Of a stretch of DNA of 64,000 nt, positions 33,707 to 45,250 are shown in pieces. The stretch is from Chionoecetes opilio. Lineage: Eukaryota > Arthropoda > Malacostraca > Decapoda > Majidae. The stretch lies in NCBI GenBank assembly GCA_016584305.1, contig JACEEZ010003588.1:1-64000 (forward strand), given 5' to 3'. Below the pieces are notes generated by a model. The model worked only from the letters and a program-made list of their open reading frames with translations, did not search any database and was not told the DNA's origin. Position 1 is the stretch's first letter, and every line of letters begins with the position of its first letter. A program made the position numbers and the translations under genes.

Positions 33707-35343
33707 AGGTACTTTAATGAGATAACCACTAAACTAAGAAGGTATAGGTAACATGAAGCAGTAACCACCTCACCCTTCATTTCCTCCTCCTCTTACTCGT
33801 AACTTAGGTCGTGCGGCTCCTACAATTTCTTCAAGAAGCCTCTATTTCTACCAAAAGATCTGTTCATATTTGCTTAATTTCCCCTTTCTATTCCTTATTA
33901 AGTATCCTCCAAACAACTCATCACAAATACTAGTTAGGCGAGTGGTAGTCTGCTGATTCACTTTCCTGTCTCATTCTACAAGGCTCAGGTTCAAGCAAGT
34001 CTACAAACAGGTAATTTTTCGGTTTAAGGCATATAAGGCCAGCTATTTGCAGTCAACAATATTATGAAGGCACACATGAAGGGACCCTCTCTCGCAACGT
34101 AGGAGTGAAGGGCTTTGAACAACTAAACCTAATCCCGCATTAAAACCTCCTAACTTGAAACCTAGTAACCAAGTCTTTTATACTTACTAATGGCAACCCA
34201 AAAAGACCCCTACGAAGGGATGTCCTCAAACCTAAAAAAAACTTACTAACATCGCGTCACTTTCCCATTGGCATTGCGTCCTAAACCTCCGTCCCAGCCA
34301 AGTGTGAGGCGAGGCGGGGCGGGAATCTTGCCTAACAGCACCACGCATACAACACCACGGACAGTAGGTATAAACACGACGTCACGCTTGCTACTGCTTC
34401 GTGACAACATAGCAAGTTATGGAAACCAACGGTATTTCCTATATATTTACCTTCCTGTAGAAATCTTTGAGTCATGTGATGCAATATCTGGGTGCGGCGC
34501 CTCCCTGGCTATGCGCAACACACCTGCGCCGCCGCCAACACTCCGCCCGCGATGGTAAGTAGTTCCTAGAGACTACATGATTATGATTCCTGACGCCACA
34601 GTTATCACATCGATCACTATGCATCCAACTATCACCTCTGGATTCTCGTAAGGCAATACACTCGATAATGTAACGATAAATTACCAAAAAAAAAAAAAAA
34701 AAAAGTATCAGGTGTTAAAAATTCGGTCTCAAGTAAAAACCAATCACATTATTCCTCATTTTTTTCAATTTTCATAATCATTCAGATTTTCTCGATATTT
34801 CTAAGGCACCAGGAAGGCCTTGTTAGTTTGCCCTGCCTCTCCAGGCGTGATTTGGTCCCTAAATATGCACTAAAATAGGGAAATAACGCTTCTTTACCTA
34901 CATACCTTCGTGTTGGCGTCACCAGGGCCAAGGCGAGAGTGGAGGACGTAAGTGACGCCATCATTTACGGGGTCAAAATCAATTAACTTTCCATTGCATC
35001 GCTCCCTAACCCTTTTTTCATAAAACAAAGCATTAAAATTTACGGTGTATAACATTTTTAATTAGAGTTTAATTTACGAATGATATTAAATGGATAATCG
35101 TACTTTTAGTTGTTCTAGTACCGTGTTGGCTCGACTGAAAACATTGTACAAAGCTGCATTGATCAAGGCGAATATAGATTTTGTACTCAATAAATCTTGT
35201 GGGATCATGTAATTACCTGTTATTCAATCATTGGACTACACAAACGCTTTCTCTCTCGTTCTCTTCAGTTACACAATGCCTTATAATTCTTAGAACATTC
35301 ACATTAGTTATTGGTATCGACTGGATTAATGGCTACTTACCCT
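33707..35343. other. Spacer; possible tRNA-like start and GC-rich block
   Basis: A weak tRNA-like head (GGCGAGTGGTAGTCTG with a GGTTCAAG box, 33,937-34,000) may be a SINE. A GC-rich block at about 34,490-34,556 ends CCCGCGATG followed by GTAAGTAG. An A run lies at 34,685-34,704. No protein family recognised. Confidence 0.35.
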
Positions 35344-35480
35344 CAACAACACTATAGTCGCCTGAGCACTAATGTCGCCAGGCACCATATATTACGAATT
35401 TTGCATCACTACAGACTTGTATGTGCCACTGAAGACAGGTACTTAACATAAACTACTGTGCATGCCTCTTCAGTGGCACA

Positions 35481-36922
35481 TACTATAGTCTATTCACTTA
35501 AGCCTGGATTCCTGGGCTGGGAGCTGCTCGCTGCCTAGCCGAGTTTGTAAGGACGTCGCTGATTGGCTGATAGACTCGGGCTGGGTGGCGATGGTGGTGG
35601 TACTTGTCTCGCCGCAACCCAAAACCCTTGCGTTGCCACAGAAAAATATTCATATTTCTTGGCTTTACTCATCTCTTACACAAAATAGGCCTATTTTGTT
35701 TGCATCAGTAAATCAGGCAGTGATTGTTCAACAACAACACGCCATTCATAACTCAATAGGGTAAAAAATAAAGTCATGACTGACTATCACAAATGTAGGC
35801 GGACTTTTAGGTTTTCAGTGCATTGAAATGTTGTACTCCTACCCGATATAACCAAGCTACCAGATAATAGTTATGAAAGCTGAGCCTACCATCGTGTTCA
35901 TAATACATTGCTGCATATCATGAGCATAAAAAAATTACAGTAAGACTTCACTAATATTAAGATAATTAAGGGAAAGTAAAAGAGTGTATAAACATTATTT
36001 CTTGCTTATTTTGTTTCAACTCGCTCTAACTCCATAAGTTTTGATCACATTCAATTTTCAAGAACTGTTTCAAAATCCTTATACTTTTCCGCTTTATGTG
36101 GTATGTAGCACGTACCAATAAGGAAAAGAGTAGGTGGTCAAAATGGCTAAGAAAGTTAAACTGTTTCAAACTGGTGCCGTGACGGGTGGAGCCTCTGATA
36201 GCTCTCCCGAAAACAGTCTCTCATATATAGGGAGCAATGCTCACCCGTCACTGTGCCAGTTTGCACTAGTAGTTTTAACTTTCTTAGCCATTTTGACCAT
36301 CTACTCTTTTCCTTATTGGTACGTGCTACATACCACAGGAAGCGGAAAAGTATAAGGATTTTGAAACAGTTCTTGAAAATTGAATGTGACCAAAACTTAT
36401 GGAGTTAGAGCGAGTTGAAGCAAAATAAGCAAGAAATAATGTTTATACACTCTTTTAGTGTCGTCCTGCTGTATTTTTTTTATGCTCATGATATGCAGCA
36501 ATGTATTATGAACACGATGGTAAACTCAGCTTTCATAACTATTATCTGGTAGCTTGGTTATATCGGGTAGGAGTACAACATTTCAATGCACTGAAAACCT
36601 AAAAGTCCGCCTACTCTTGTGATAGTCAGTCATAACTTTATTTTTTTCCCTATTGAGTTATGAATGGCGTGTTGTTGTTGAACAATCACTGCCTGATTTA
36701 CTGATGCAAACAAAATAGGCCTATCTTGTGTAAGAGATGAGTAAAGCCAAGAAATATGAATATTTTTCTGAGGCAACGCAAGGGTTTTGGGTTGCGGCGA
36801 GGCAAGTACCACCACCATCGCCACCCTGCCCGAGGCTATCAGCCAATCAGCGACGTCGTTACATACTCGCCTAGGCATCGAGCCGCTCCCAGGAATCCAG
36901 CTTAAGTGAATAGACTATAGTA
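35481..36922. mobile_element. Long foldback element, about 690-bp arms
   Basis: Outer ends TACTATAGTCTATTCACTTA and its exact complement are symmetric around 36,201. The arms are nearly identical throughout, e.g. CTAAGAAAGTTAAACTG at 36,148 against CAGTTTGCACTAG...TTTCTTAG near 36,262. A loop of about 60-100 bases carries CTCATATATAGGGAG. The open frame across the loop is a by-product of the symmetry. No transposase. Confidence 0.85.
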
Positions 36923-36928
36923 TGTAGT

Positions 36929-38916
36929 AGGGTACGCCGTATAACAAAAATTCTTTTTCTCAACTTTTGCATGCCAATTTCCTATGTAAAATGGGATTCT
37001 AAGACGATTTTATCTACTTCCATTTTTGCATTTGAGCAATTCTTACTATGCAAAATCGCATTTTTACATTGCACCCTTATCGAATAATGCTTAAATGAGC
37101 ACGCAGTGTCCGGTTGGTCCTGTGTATTGCATCATGCACCAATATCAGTTCCAAATGACTAGCGTGGTAAGCTATTTCTGATCAGTTGGTTCATCAGGCA
37201 CTACATCACAGTGTCACAGCCTCTACGTTGGCCTAGAACGTGTCCATCATGTCCTTCTTAGACCTGAAGCAGGGCATGGTCTCCCGGTAGTGGGCCCCGG
37301 CCCGGATGAACCCGTCTCTGGCCTGCTGCCCCACCACTGCTGCCGCAGCCTCTGTCACCTGCTTCACGACTCTTTCGGTGCTCTGAGTGTGGATAGAGAA
37401 CTCCGGAACCTCGTACGGCTTGATCAGGATCTCCTGGATCTGATCCCCGGACAGTGAACAGGTGAATGCCGGCTCGTGCACCTGGCCAGGCTGCCAGCTG
37501 ATCAGTGTCTGCAAGCTGGTGGCTGACAAGTGCAGCTTGGGTGTGATGCGAGGTCTTACACTGGTGTCCCCATACTCCTCGCCAGCCCTCAGCTTCAAAA
37601 TCTGGGTCACGGCGAACCTGCGGTCGTCCTCACTCTGACTCGCCATCAGCGAGAGGACGACACATTCTGAGTGTGCGAACCATGCTCCTGTCCGCACGTA
37701 GAAGGTCACAGCTGTTTGGACCTTCTTGGGCTGCGACCTCATCACTCTGAGCTGCGTGGGGATGTGCTTGGGGCCGTCCTCTAGTCTGTGGCGAACCTTG
37801 ATGTCGTAGTAGAGTTTGAAATACACATGCAAGCAGTACTTGACTAGGATTTCCAGGGTGTTCAGTTCTTTGCCAGTCAGTCCATGCTTTCTGGTCCACA
37901 TGTACACGAGCGACTGGGCTGTGGTGAGCAATCTGGAGTGGGACACCTTGCCACACTTGATCTCCTGCAGCTCGGACGGGAGAACGCCCCGCTTTACAGC
38001 CTGGACCAGCTGGTAGGAGACCTGCTGGACCTGGAGACCTGTCAGTGGACATGTTGACCAGGATATACTCCGGTATCTCCGTGAGATCTTCACCGCCTGG
38101 CACTCCTCTGAGCTCTGCGTTGTACTGCATCTCATTCATGCTGGACAGCAGATTGCACACTGGACCCGTGAAGCCAGTGTCAGATGAGGTAGGCCCGTCG
38201 ATGCTGGTGATAAGGTGGCGTAGGGGCAACTCGTTTGTGTGCAACACACATATACTCCAGAAGAGCTTGCGTCCCAGCACCTTCTCCAAATGGGCGTGAG
38301 TACCACCCTTCCACCCCATGTTGGCCCTAGTTGAGTCACCTTGCAGTACGATCAGTGAGTCGGTGGAGTCGTATGTCACCAGCAGATCATAGAGAGCCTG
38401 AGCCACCTTGAACGCAGGCTTCTCAGGTGGCACCGGGTCCTCTGGTACAAAGTGACAAAGGTACCTTCCAGATGGCTCCTCTGTCACTGACACATGCTCC
38501 TCCCTGATCAACCTTGGGTGCAGTTTCCCATAGCTGTCGGGCACCATCGCCCTGGTCTTGTCCTTCCTCCCATCGTAACCCAATCCAACTATTTTGGTAC
38601 CCTGGTTAGGGTATGCCGTATAACAAAAACTCTTTTTCTCAACTTTGGCATGTCAATTTCCTATGTAAAATGGAATTCTAAGACGATTTTATATGTTTCC
38701 ATTTTTGCAATTGAGCAATTCTTACTATGCAAAATCGCACTTTAAGCTATGTTTTGCATATAAATATAAAAGTCCCTTTTTGCATAGCAAGAAGTGCCCA
38801 AACCAAAAAGTTGAAGGGGACAAACCACCCTTAAAATTCCATTTTACATAAGAAAACACCCTGCCAAATTCGAAATAATCTATATTTCACTTTTCATTGG
38901 ACCTACGGCGTACCCT
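36929..38916 (-). mobile_element. 2-kb DNA transposon with 10-bp target duplication
   Basis: Termini AGGGTACGCCGTA (36,929) and TACGGCGTACCCT (to 38,916); the flanking AGTATGTAGT is identical on both sides (36,919-36,928 and 38,917-38,926). The interior is a minus-strand RNase H-fold-like transposase pseudogene. At 38,607-38,745 a direct repeat of the left end (GGGTATGCCGTATAACAAAA...) lies inside the right end, marking where the gene's N-terminus was lost. Confidence 0.8.
37233..38620 (-). pseudogene. Transposase-like gene, N-truncated and frameshifted
   Basis: First block (38,620-38,040): IVGLGYDGRKDKT, IREEHVSVTEEPSGRYLCHF, VLQGDSTRANMGWKGG, LGRKLFWSICVLHTNELPL, RHLITSIDGPT. Second block in another frame (about 38,050 to stop at 37,233): LTGLQVQQVSYQLVQAVKRG, GKVSHSRLLTTAQSLVYMW, and a C-terminal region with ITPKLHLSATSLQTLISW. 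This order (D-x-T-x-x-N-x-G, W-x-x-C-x-L-H-x-N-E-L-P, H-S-R-x-L-T) defines a large, uncharacterised transposase-like family in invertebrates. Superfamily unknown to me. The frameshift lies near 38,040. Confidence 0.7.
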
Positions 38917-38996
38917 AGTATGTAGTGATACTAAAATTCGTTATATATGGCGCCTGGCGACATTGGTACAGTGGCGACTATAGTGTTATTGACGGT

Positions 38997-39383
38997 TGTT
39001 CATGATAGTGCATTGCAGGCACCACACATAGGCTATTGAAATAACTAATAAGCATAATAATATAGATGTTAGATTATATGTAGCCTACAGTATGTGGTTT
39101 TTACTAGGCTTCGTATATTTATAATGGCCCTATTAATAATAACTACCCATTTTAGGGTAAAATGGTATGAGGAAATATAGGCATAAGAGTAAGTATGTGC
39201 AGCAACGCTCAGATAAATGGTAACCTGGAAGGAATGGATGAGTGAAATGACAAAATACACAAGAGCTGAGTGGCTGTTAGTAGTGTGAGAGGATGAAGAG
39301 AAGGATAGTGTGTGAAATAGAGAGAAGAGAAGAGAGTGTAATATGCATTAAGTGCAGACTGAGTGTTAACTGTTATTTGCTTC
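38997..39383. other. Spacer
   Basis: AT-rich with an AGAGAAGAGAAGAG stretch. Nothing recognised. Confidence 0.4.
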
Positions 39384-39590
39384 TGTCAATAACACTATAG
39401 TCGCCAGGCGACATATATTACAAATTTTAGTATCACTACAGCTTTGTATGTGCCACTAAAGAGGGATGCACAGTAGTCCATATTAAGTACATGTCTTTAG
39501 TGGCACAAACAAATATGTAGTCATGCTAAAATTCGTAATATATGGCGCCTGGCGACATTAGTGTAGTGGCGACTATAGTGTTATTGACGG
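39384..39590. mobile_element. MITE (CTATAGTCGCC family), intact
   Basis: Ends TGTCAATAACACTATAGTCG and CGACTATAGTGTTATTGACG are inverted copies about 205 bp apart, with an internal GTGCCACTAAAG / CTTTAGTGGCAC hairpin. A fragment of the family lies at 61,013-61,066. Confidence 0.85.
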
Positions 39591-40408
39591 TAGGACAAAT
39601 GGAAACTCTTCTGACACAGCTACTCCTGTGAGAAAACATGAAAAACTGAGAAAACCTTGGTGGTAGACGAAAAGCTTAAGAAGATGACCAAGTTTTAAGG
39701 AGACAGAACACCACTACGAGAACAATGATTTATTCTATTCAGCCATGAGGTACTAAAAACATGGTATTGATGAGACAATGGAAGCCTCCCTCATACAACC
39801 ATTACTCCTTTGCTGACCAGGGTACACCTCATAATGATGATAATGTTAATAATGAAGTTAATAATGATGTTAGTAGTGGTTGTGGTGGTGATGAAACAAG
39901 TGTGAAAAATAAAAAGATAAGAAAAGAAGAAATACGTTAGAAAAAATAAATAAAAATAAAAATGAAGAATGGTGATGTAACATGAAAATTTAAAAGAATA
40001 TAAACTTATACATAATGATAATAATGTTAATAATGTTAAAGGATCTATAACAGTAATAATGATGTTAATAGTGGAGGTGGTGAAACAAGTATGGAAAACA
40101 AAAAAATTATAATAACTTACAACTTAAAGAAGTTACTGTTTCTCTGCTTTGGATATGCAGTACCAGGTTCAAATCTCCATCCATCACCCAAGTTTTAGTC
40201 CAACTCTCATGCATTAGCTCCTGTGAATCAGTTTGTGTGTTTCATTAATTAAAGATGGTAGTGGTGGTTTCTTCCTCTCTCCCTAGATCTACTTCCATAT
40301 TTTCATAGTTTTCTTCTCACTCATGCTCCATCTTCTCTCATCCTCCTCTCTCTCGTCTTCAACATTTTTGCTTTACCTTATTTTTTTTATTCTCCTTAAG
40401 TACTCTTG
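39591..40408. other. Low-complexity spacer
   Basis: (AATAATGATGTT)-like runs at 39,835-39,895 and 40,010-40,065, and C/T-rich text near 40,270-40,400. A lone B-box-like AGGTTCAAATCTCC at 40,166 could be SINE debris. Confidence 0.4.
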
Positions 40409-40485
40409 TTTTCTTTACAGGAACTACCACGCATAGGTCTCACGGCCTCTTGTGCTTCCTTATTTACTTATGTTCTTTTGTTCTT
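40409..40485 (+). mobile_element. CR1 3' terminus fragment
   Basis: CAGGAACTACCACGCATAGG, GTCTCACGGCCTCTTGTG and TTATGTTCTTTTGTTC match the 3' UTR end of the CR1 copies at 17,360-17,426. Confidence 0.8.
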
Positions 40486-40834
40486 ATACACACAATTTTT
40501 TTTCTTCCATCAGCAAGACACTTAATGTACTTATTCCATCTCCTCTACACACAGACAGACAGACAGTATCACTTCATCAAAATAACAAAACATTCACCTT
40601 TTCCTCCTTTTCTTCCTTTGATTCACATTTTTCAGCATCTGTCGACCCCCCACACACCTGTTCCACCTGCCAAACACACCTGTGGAGATGAAACACAGGT
40701 GAGTCTATGAAGGCAGTCATGAATAAGTAAAAAAAAAAGATAATAATCTAAGAAACTCATGTCCATAAAAGCAACCAAAAATTAACTAGAAAAAAGCAAT
40801 AATCTAAGAAATACATGATAGCAATCTGATATCA
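40486..40834. other. Spacer before the RTE-like LINE
   Basis: Short frames with no recognisable family; A-rich runs near 40,725 and 40,800. Ends in the target-duplication copy at 40,824-40,834. Confidence 0.35.
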
Positions 40835-41310
40835 GGGATCACAGGGATCTGTGATCCCTGTCTTACTATATGATTGTGAGACATGGACACTAAATAGTGA
40901 CTTGAAGAGACGAATCAATGCCTTTGGTAATAAGTGTCTTAGCAGAATCATGGGGTATCGCTGGGATGATTACGTGTCAAATCAGCGATTGCACCGTGAG
41001 ACTGAATCGAGGCCTATTACCTGCATAGTCCGTCAACGACAACTTCGGCTATATGGGCATGTGGCACGCTACCCTGAAACCGATCCTTCCCATCGGGTTG
41101 TATCTGTAAGAGACAATCCGGCGTGGAGGAGGCCAAGGGGGCGCCCACAAGGCTCGTGGCTGGGGCAAGTTGATGTTTCTTGTCGAGAGCTGCTTGGTAT
41201 GGGAAAGGAGCCTGCATGGAGACTCGCGCGTGGTGACCCCCGGGAGTGGCGTCGTAGGGTTGGCGAGGCGACGCGCCCCCCGGCGTATGCCCTCAATGAT
41301 GATTGATTGA
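40835..41310 (+). mobile_element. 5'-truncated RTE-like LINE with 11-bp target duplication
   Basis: One continuous frame, 40,851-41,306, encodes an ORF2 C-terminus: PVLLYDCETWTLNSDLKRRI, CLSRIMGYRWDD, RQRQLRLYGHVARYP and RRPRGRPQGSW. This arrangement is typical of RTE-like and related LINEs. It ends in a short (TGAT)-like tail. ATCTGATATCA occurs at 40,824-40,834 and again at 41,311-41,321, a perfect target-site duplication, so insertion is recent. The frame is undamaged. Confidence 0.88.
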
Positions 41311-41321
41311 ATCTGATATCA

Positions 41322-41902
41322 ATTATATAATACATCAGGAGCTTTAAAAATAAATATGTAGTCTGTTTTGTGTGATGGTTCTACTGGCAAAGAAAATATA
41401 AAGTTTACCTTATTATATTCCATTACTTAGTGGTATGATGGTGATTATATCTGGGTGAGGGAGTGAAGAAACTTAAGTAAAAGGAGAGAATGAAATACTG
41501 AAGGAGGGACTGAGAAAAAACAAAGGAATGGTAATGGAGATAATTTGGGCATAAGGATATAAAAAAACGAAAAAAAGGATGGAGATGAAGGAAAAAAAGG
41601 ATTAACAAGAAGTCAATAGGAAAGATAAACTAAAAGAGCTGCATCCTCCTCATTTTTTGTTTTTTCTCTTCTTTCTTCTCTCTCACCACCCAAAATAACT
41701 TAATCCCAAACAAATATGCTTCTCTCTTCTTCACTTTTCTCTGTTCACGTCGTTTCGCTTGTTCTCCTCCCTCCTCCCTCCCTCCGTGTTCCCTCCCCCT
41801 GGCTCCCCGGGGATGCCTGGAAGAACACTAATTACCTGCACCAGAGAGAAACAGAATGATTAAAGATTAAGTCAGTAAGTCAATAAGTCAGGAAAGCAGG
41901 CA
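41322..41902. other. Spacer, no gene seen
   Basis: Purine-rich then C/T-rich sequence. Nothing recognised. Confidence 0.4.
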
Positions 41903-42168
<266 letters not shown>

Positions 42169-42277
42169 ATGTACGTTATAAATAAGAAAGGCAATAGAAT
42201 AAAATAAGAAAATTATAAAAAGAACAACATAAAATTTAATAGTGACAATACACACATTTATATCATGAAGATAATCA

Positions 42278-42280
42278 ACA

Positions 42281-42316
<36 letters not shown>

Positions 42317-42407
42317 CCACGCACACGCACACGCACACGCACACGCACACGCACACGCACACGCACACGCACACACACACACACACCACACACACACACA
42401 CACACAC
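42278..42407. repeat. (CACG)n / (CACACG)n / (CA)n compound microsatellite
   Basis: Three adjoining arrays in order: GCAC tetramers, CACACG hexamers and CA dimers, apparently stepwise derivatives of one another. Confidence 0.95.
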
Positions 42408-42424
42408 TGCTGTAATGGTTGAAA

Positions 42425-42540
42425 TAGCCTAGAACCACTTTGCCAAGCGGGATATCTCTTTGGCCTGGTTGGCACCGTTCTCGACTGTGAGGGAGCGACT
42501 TCAAAGACGGGTGGGCTCAAACCCTACCAGGTTCAGTAAG
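42425..42540 (+). mobile_element. Possible tRNA-derived SINE head
   Basis: TTTGGCCTGGTTGGCACCG resembles a Pol III A box, and GTGGGCTCAAACCCTACC a B box, about 60 bases apart as in tRNAs. No partner copy is visible here. Confidence 0.4.
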
Positions 42541-43077
42541 TTATAAAGGGAAATAAGAAGTATTCCCCGAACTGTGATTGTTACCCTGTCAGTTCATTCT
42601 GTGGAGGATCTTATGACGGGATTCAACAGGGAAACTGTGGGCCCAGGGCAGTGTTATGCTATGTCGGTCTCTAGTATATTCCCACCTATGGAGCAGTACA
42701 TTGGCTCCCTGTCACAGTTCCCCTTGACCAGTAGTGTCCTTCAGCTATTTGTCAGGAAGGCTGCCCTCCCACCCTCTCGGCATCCCCTTCAGAATTCCAA
42801 CACAACGACGAAAGAGAAAATAAATAAAGAGTTTTGAGAGAACATTCAACGTTCCCCAACAGGCGTTACAACAAGACCCCAGGTAATCCATCTCCCTATT
42901 CCTCCTGCCACACTCACCCACACACACATACGTACCAGCAGCAGCTTTGCAGGGTGGGGAAGTGCAGGGCAGAGGGAGTGTGTGACAGGTCCTGACGTGT
43001 GTTTGGGTGCCCCTTGTGAGGTGATGGAGGCGGGGCAGCAGCAAAGGAGAGGCACGGTAGCTCTTCTCATGATGATG
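42541..43077. other. Unassigned sequence downstream of the cadherin gene
   Basis: An open frame at 42,574-42,837 has no recognised family. The rest shows nothing. Confidence 0.35.
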
Positions 43078-43083
43078 TTTATT
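43078..43083 (-). promoter_or_regulatory. Candidate poly(A) signal of the cadherin gene
   Basis: AATAAA on the minus strand about 760 bases past the stop at 43,841. The stretch between would be 3' UTR. Positional evidence only. Confidence 0.3.
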
Positions 43084-43840
43084 GATGATGTGGTGATGAT
43101 GAGGTGGTGGTGGTGATGTGGACGGTGATGTGTGCTCTTCCTCGCCGCTGGCCCGCTTTGATGTATCCTGAGGAAGAGTTAGTCATCAATACACACAGGT
43201 TAAGATTATGCTTGCTTATAAAGGTTCATAAAAGATTGCGAAGTAGACAGATGGGAAGGAAGAAAAGGAGAGGAAGGTTGAGAGAGAAATGGGTGATATT
43301 AGTGAGATAGAGAGAATTACAGAGGATAGAAGAGCGAGTGAAGTGGGTAAAGATGAGACAAAAAAATATGAATAAAGTAACATAAATGTGAGAAGATCCT
43401 AACATGAGATAAATAAAAAGAAAAATTGGACAGTTGAAAGAAAAGAGAAGGACAGAAGAGAAGGATAAAGAGGGAAATAAGCCGAAAACAATAACAATAT
43501 CTTGTATATCCTAAGAAAGTTTGCTAATCAAAGATAATGTTTCATTTCAGTAGGACACCAGGTAGGTACTCTTCAATCCTCTTGATAAACTAAATGCTCC
43601 TACAATTCTACTGTAGTATTCACACTTACTCTAGGACTCTGAGTATTTCTAGAACTGAGAAATCCTGTATTTACACTTCATTACTCTCATTATTAATTCT
43701 ACCCAAGGACACTTCACTCTCACACTAACTATGTAGAAATTATCCAACTGGTCTTACGAAATCCTAAGTTACCCTGTGACACACTTACTCTAGGACTCTG
43801 GCATGGGGAAACCTTGAGACACGCCCTCAGATGAAATTGG

Positions 43841-44085
43841 CTAGGCAAGGAGGTCCGGGGGCATGGTATGGGCGGGCACAGTGGGCGGGGATGGGGTGTG
43901 GTACCCTGAAATCGGTGAGGGGTGGTGGGTGGAGCAGAGATTGGTAGTGGGCGGAGGGGAAGATTCCATTTTTGTGGGTGTGAAGTGGGTGGATCGTACG
44001 CTGGGTGATTCCCAAGACTCAAGGGCGCGTGCCACCTCCCTGAACCCTCCCAGGAACTTGGCACTCCCTCCGCAGCTTTCCAGAC
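43841..44085 (-). CDS. CadN: Cadherin terminal coding exon
   Basis: Acceptor CATTACAG; completes a Cys codon (T|GT) with the previous exon. Encodes LESCGGSAKFLGGFREVARA, LESWESPSVRS, then a Pro/Ser/Thr/His-rich end finishing MPPDLLA and stop at 43,841. The DYL...FGPRFxKLADMY ending common in classical cadherins is absent, so this C-terminus is divergent or an alternative last exon. Confidence 0.65.
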
Positions 44086-44111
44086 CTGTAATGCATGTAG
44101 AAGGCTCAGGA

Positions 44112-44134
44112 GGAGGAGGAGGAGGAGGAGGAGG
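44112..44134. repeat. (GGA)n run
   Basis: Eight GGA units just upstream (on the gene strand) of the last cadherin exon. Confidence 0.9.
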
Positions 44135-44300
44135 GTGCCGGCTGGGTGAAGAGAATACTAATCTTTCTTTTCTTTCATACTTCCATTATCATTAATTCTT
44201 CCTATTCATTCTAGTCGGCATGTCACTGGCTGTTCATCCTTTGTATTTTTTCTATTACTAAGTGGAAGTGGTATGTTTGAGAGGCATTCCACTTAACCTA

Positions 44301-44771
44301 TGGGGGAGGTTCTGGCCGAGTGGTTAGCGTCTTGGAGTAATGAGCTCAATGTCCCGAGTTCAAATCCTGTCGGGGGCAACTCTTTCGACCTTCTTTAATG
44401 CGGTCGACAAGAGTCTGGTAAGGGAGCAGAAGGTCCCGAGTTCAAGTCCCACCAAGGAGCAACTGTCAAATCCATCGTCGAGTGGCTGAAGAAGCCTTCA
44501 TGCAGCTATCTATGCCTGTTCTTTCGACTGCGACTGCGACGAAGTGGGTTTACCCTTACTCAGTCATGAGCCTGACTGAGGATCCGAACATCACAGAAAA
44601 CGGACCTTCACCTAAGACCACAGCTGTTACTATAAAAATCCAGCCTGCGCCATCAACATGCGAAAGCGCCCGACATCACGACTCTTCAGAATGTGCAGGG
44701 CCAACCATCCGAGCCCTCAAAAGAAAATAATAAATAGCCTACAGTCGCTATAGGCTCCAACGTAAAAAAAA
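44301..44771 (+). mobile_element. Dimeric tRNA-derived SINE, copy 2
   Basis: Unit 1: TCTGGCCGAGTGGTTAGCG with GAGTTCAAATCCTG. Unit 2: TGCGGTCGACAAGAGTCTGG with GAGTTCAAGTCCCA. Body and tail (GCTATAGGCTCCAACGTAAA) match copy 1 at 19,708-20,078, but the body is longer. Lies in the last cadherin intron, antisense to the gene. Confidence 0.85.
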
Positions 44772-45250
44772 CCCACCTAGTTATTGTATGTTTTATATTG
44801 TATTATGAATTTTTGTTTGAATTTCTTCCATAAATGTTTGCCCTTTTCTGTCCTCTATTTTTATTTTATTCTAACTAATTATTTTGTGTTCTGTGATTTT
44901 CTTTCTTTATTCACCTATGACTTTTTTTGTTTCAGGCTTGTTTCCCTCTTTATCCTCCTCTCCTGTCCTTCTCTCTTTTATTTTGCAACTGCCCTATTTT
45001 TCTCTTTCTTTATTCATCGCATATATTAAGTCTTCTCACATTTGTTCCTTTTTTCATACTTTTTTTTACTCATCCTTACCCACCTCATTCTCCCTTCCAT
45101 CCTCTTTTATTCTCTCTTATCTCATTAATGTCACCAATATTTTCCTAAACCTTCTTGTCCTTTCTTCCTTCCCATTTATCAACTTTGCATACCTCTCCTA
45201 AGTCCTATCTCATCCTTCCCTTACACCTCCTATCACCTCACGGGACTCAC
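44772..45250. other. Intron, T/C-rich, no further feature
   Basis: Part of the last cadherin intron. Phe/Ser/Leu-rich open frames are compositional. Confidence 0.5.

Larger units (their letters stand above)
35344..38996. mobile_element. MITE (CTATAGTCGCC family) split by two nested insertions
   Basis: 35,344-35,480 and 38,927-38,996 together match the intact about 205-bp MITE at 39,384-39,590 (same AATAACACTATAGTCGCCAG ends and TATGTAGT core). Between the halves lie a palindromic element (35,481-36,922) and a 2-kb transposon (36,929-38,916). Confidence 0.75.

Noticed and set aside
36134..36355. 73-codon frame across the foldback loop, starting MVKMAKKVKLFQTG
   Set aside because: Produced by inverted symmetry; no homology or codon signal.
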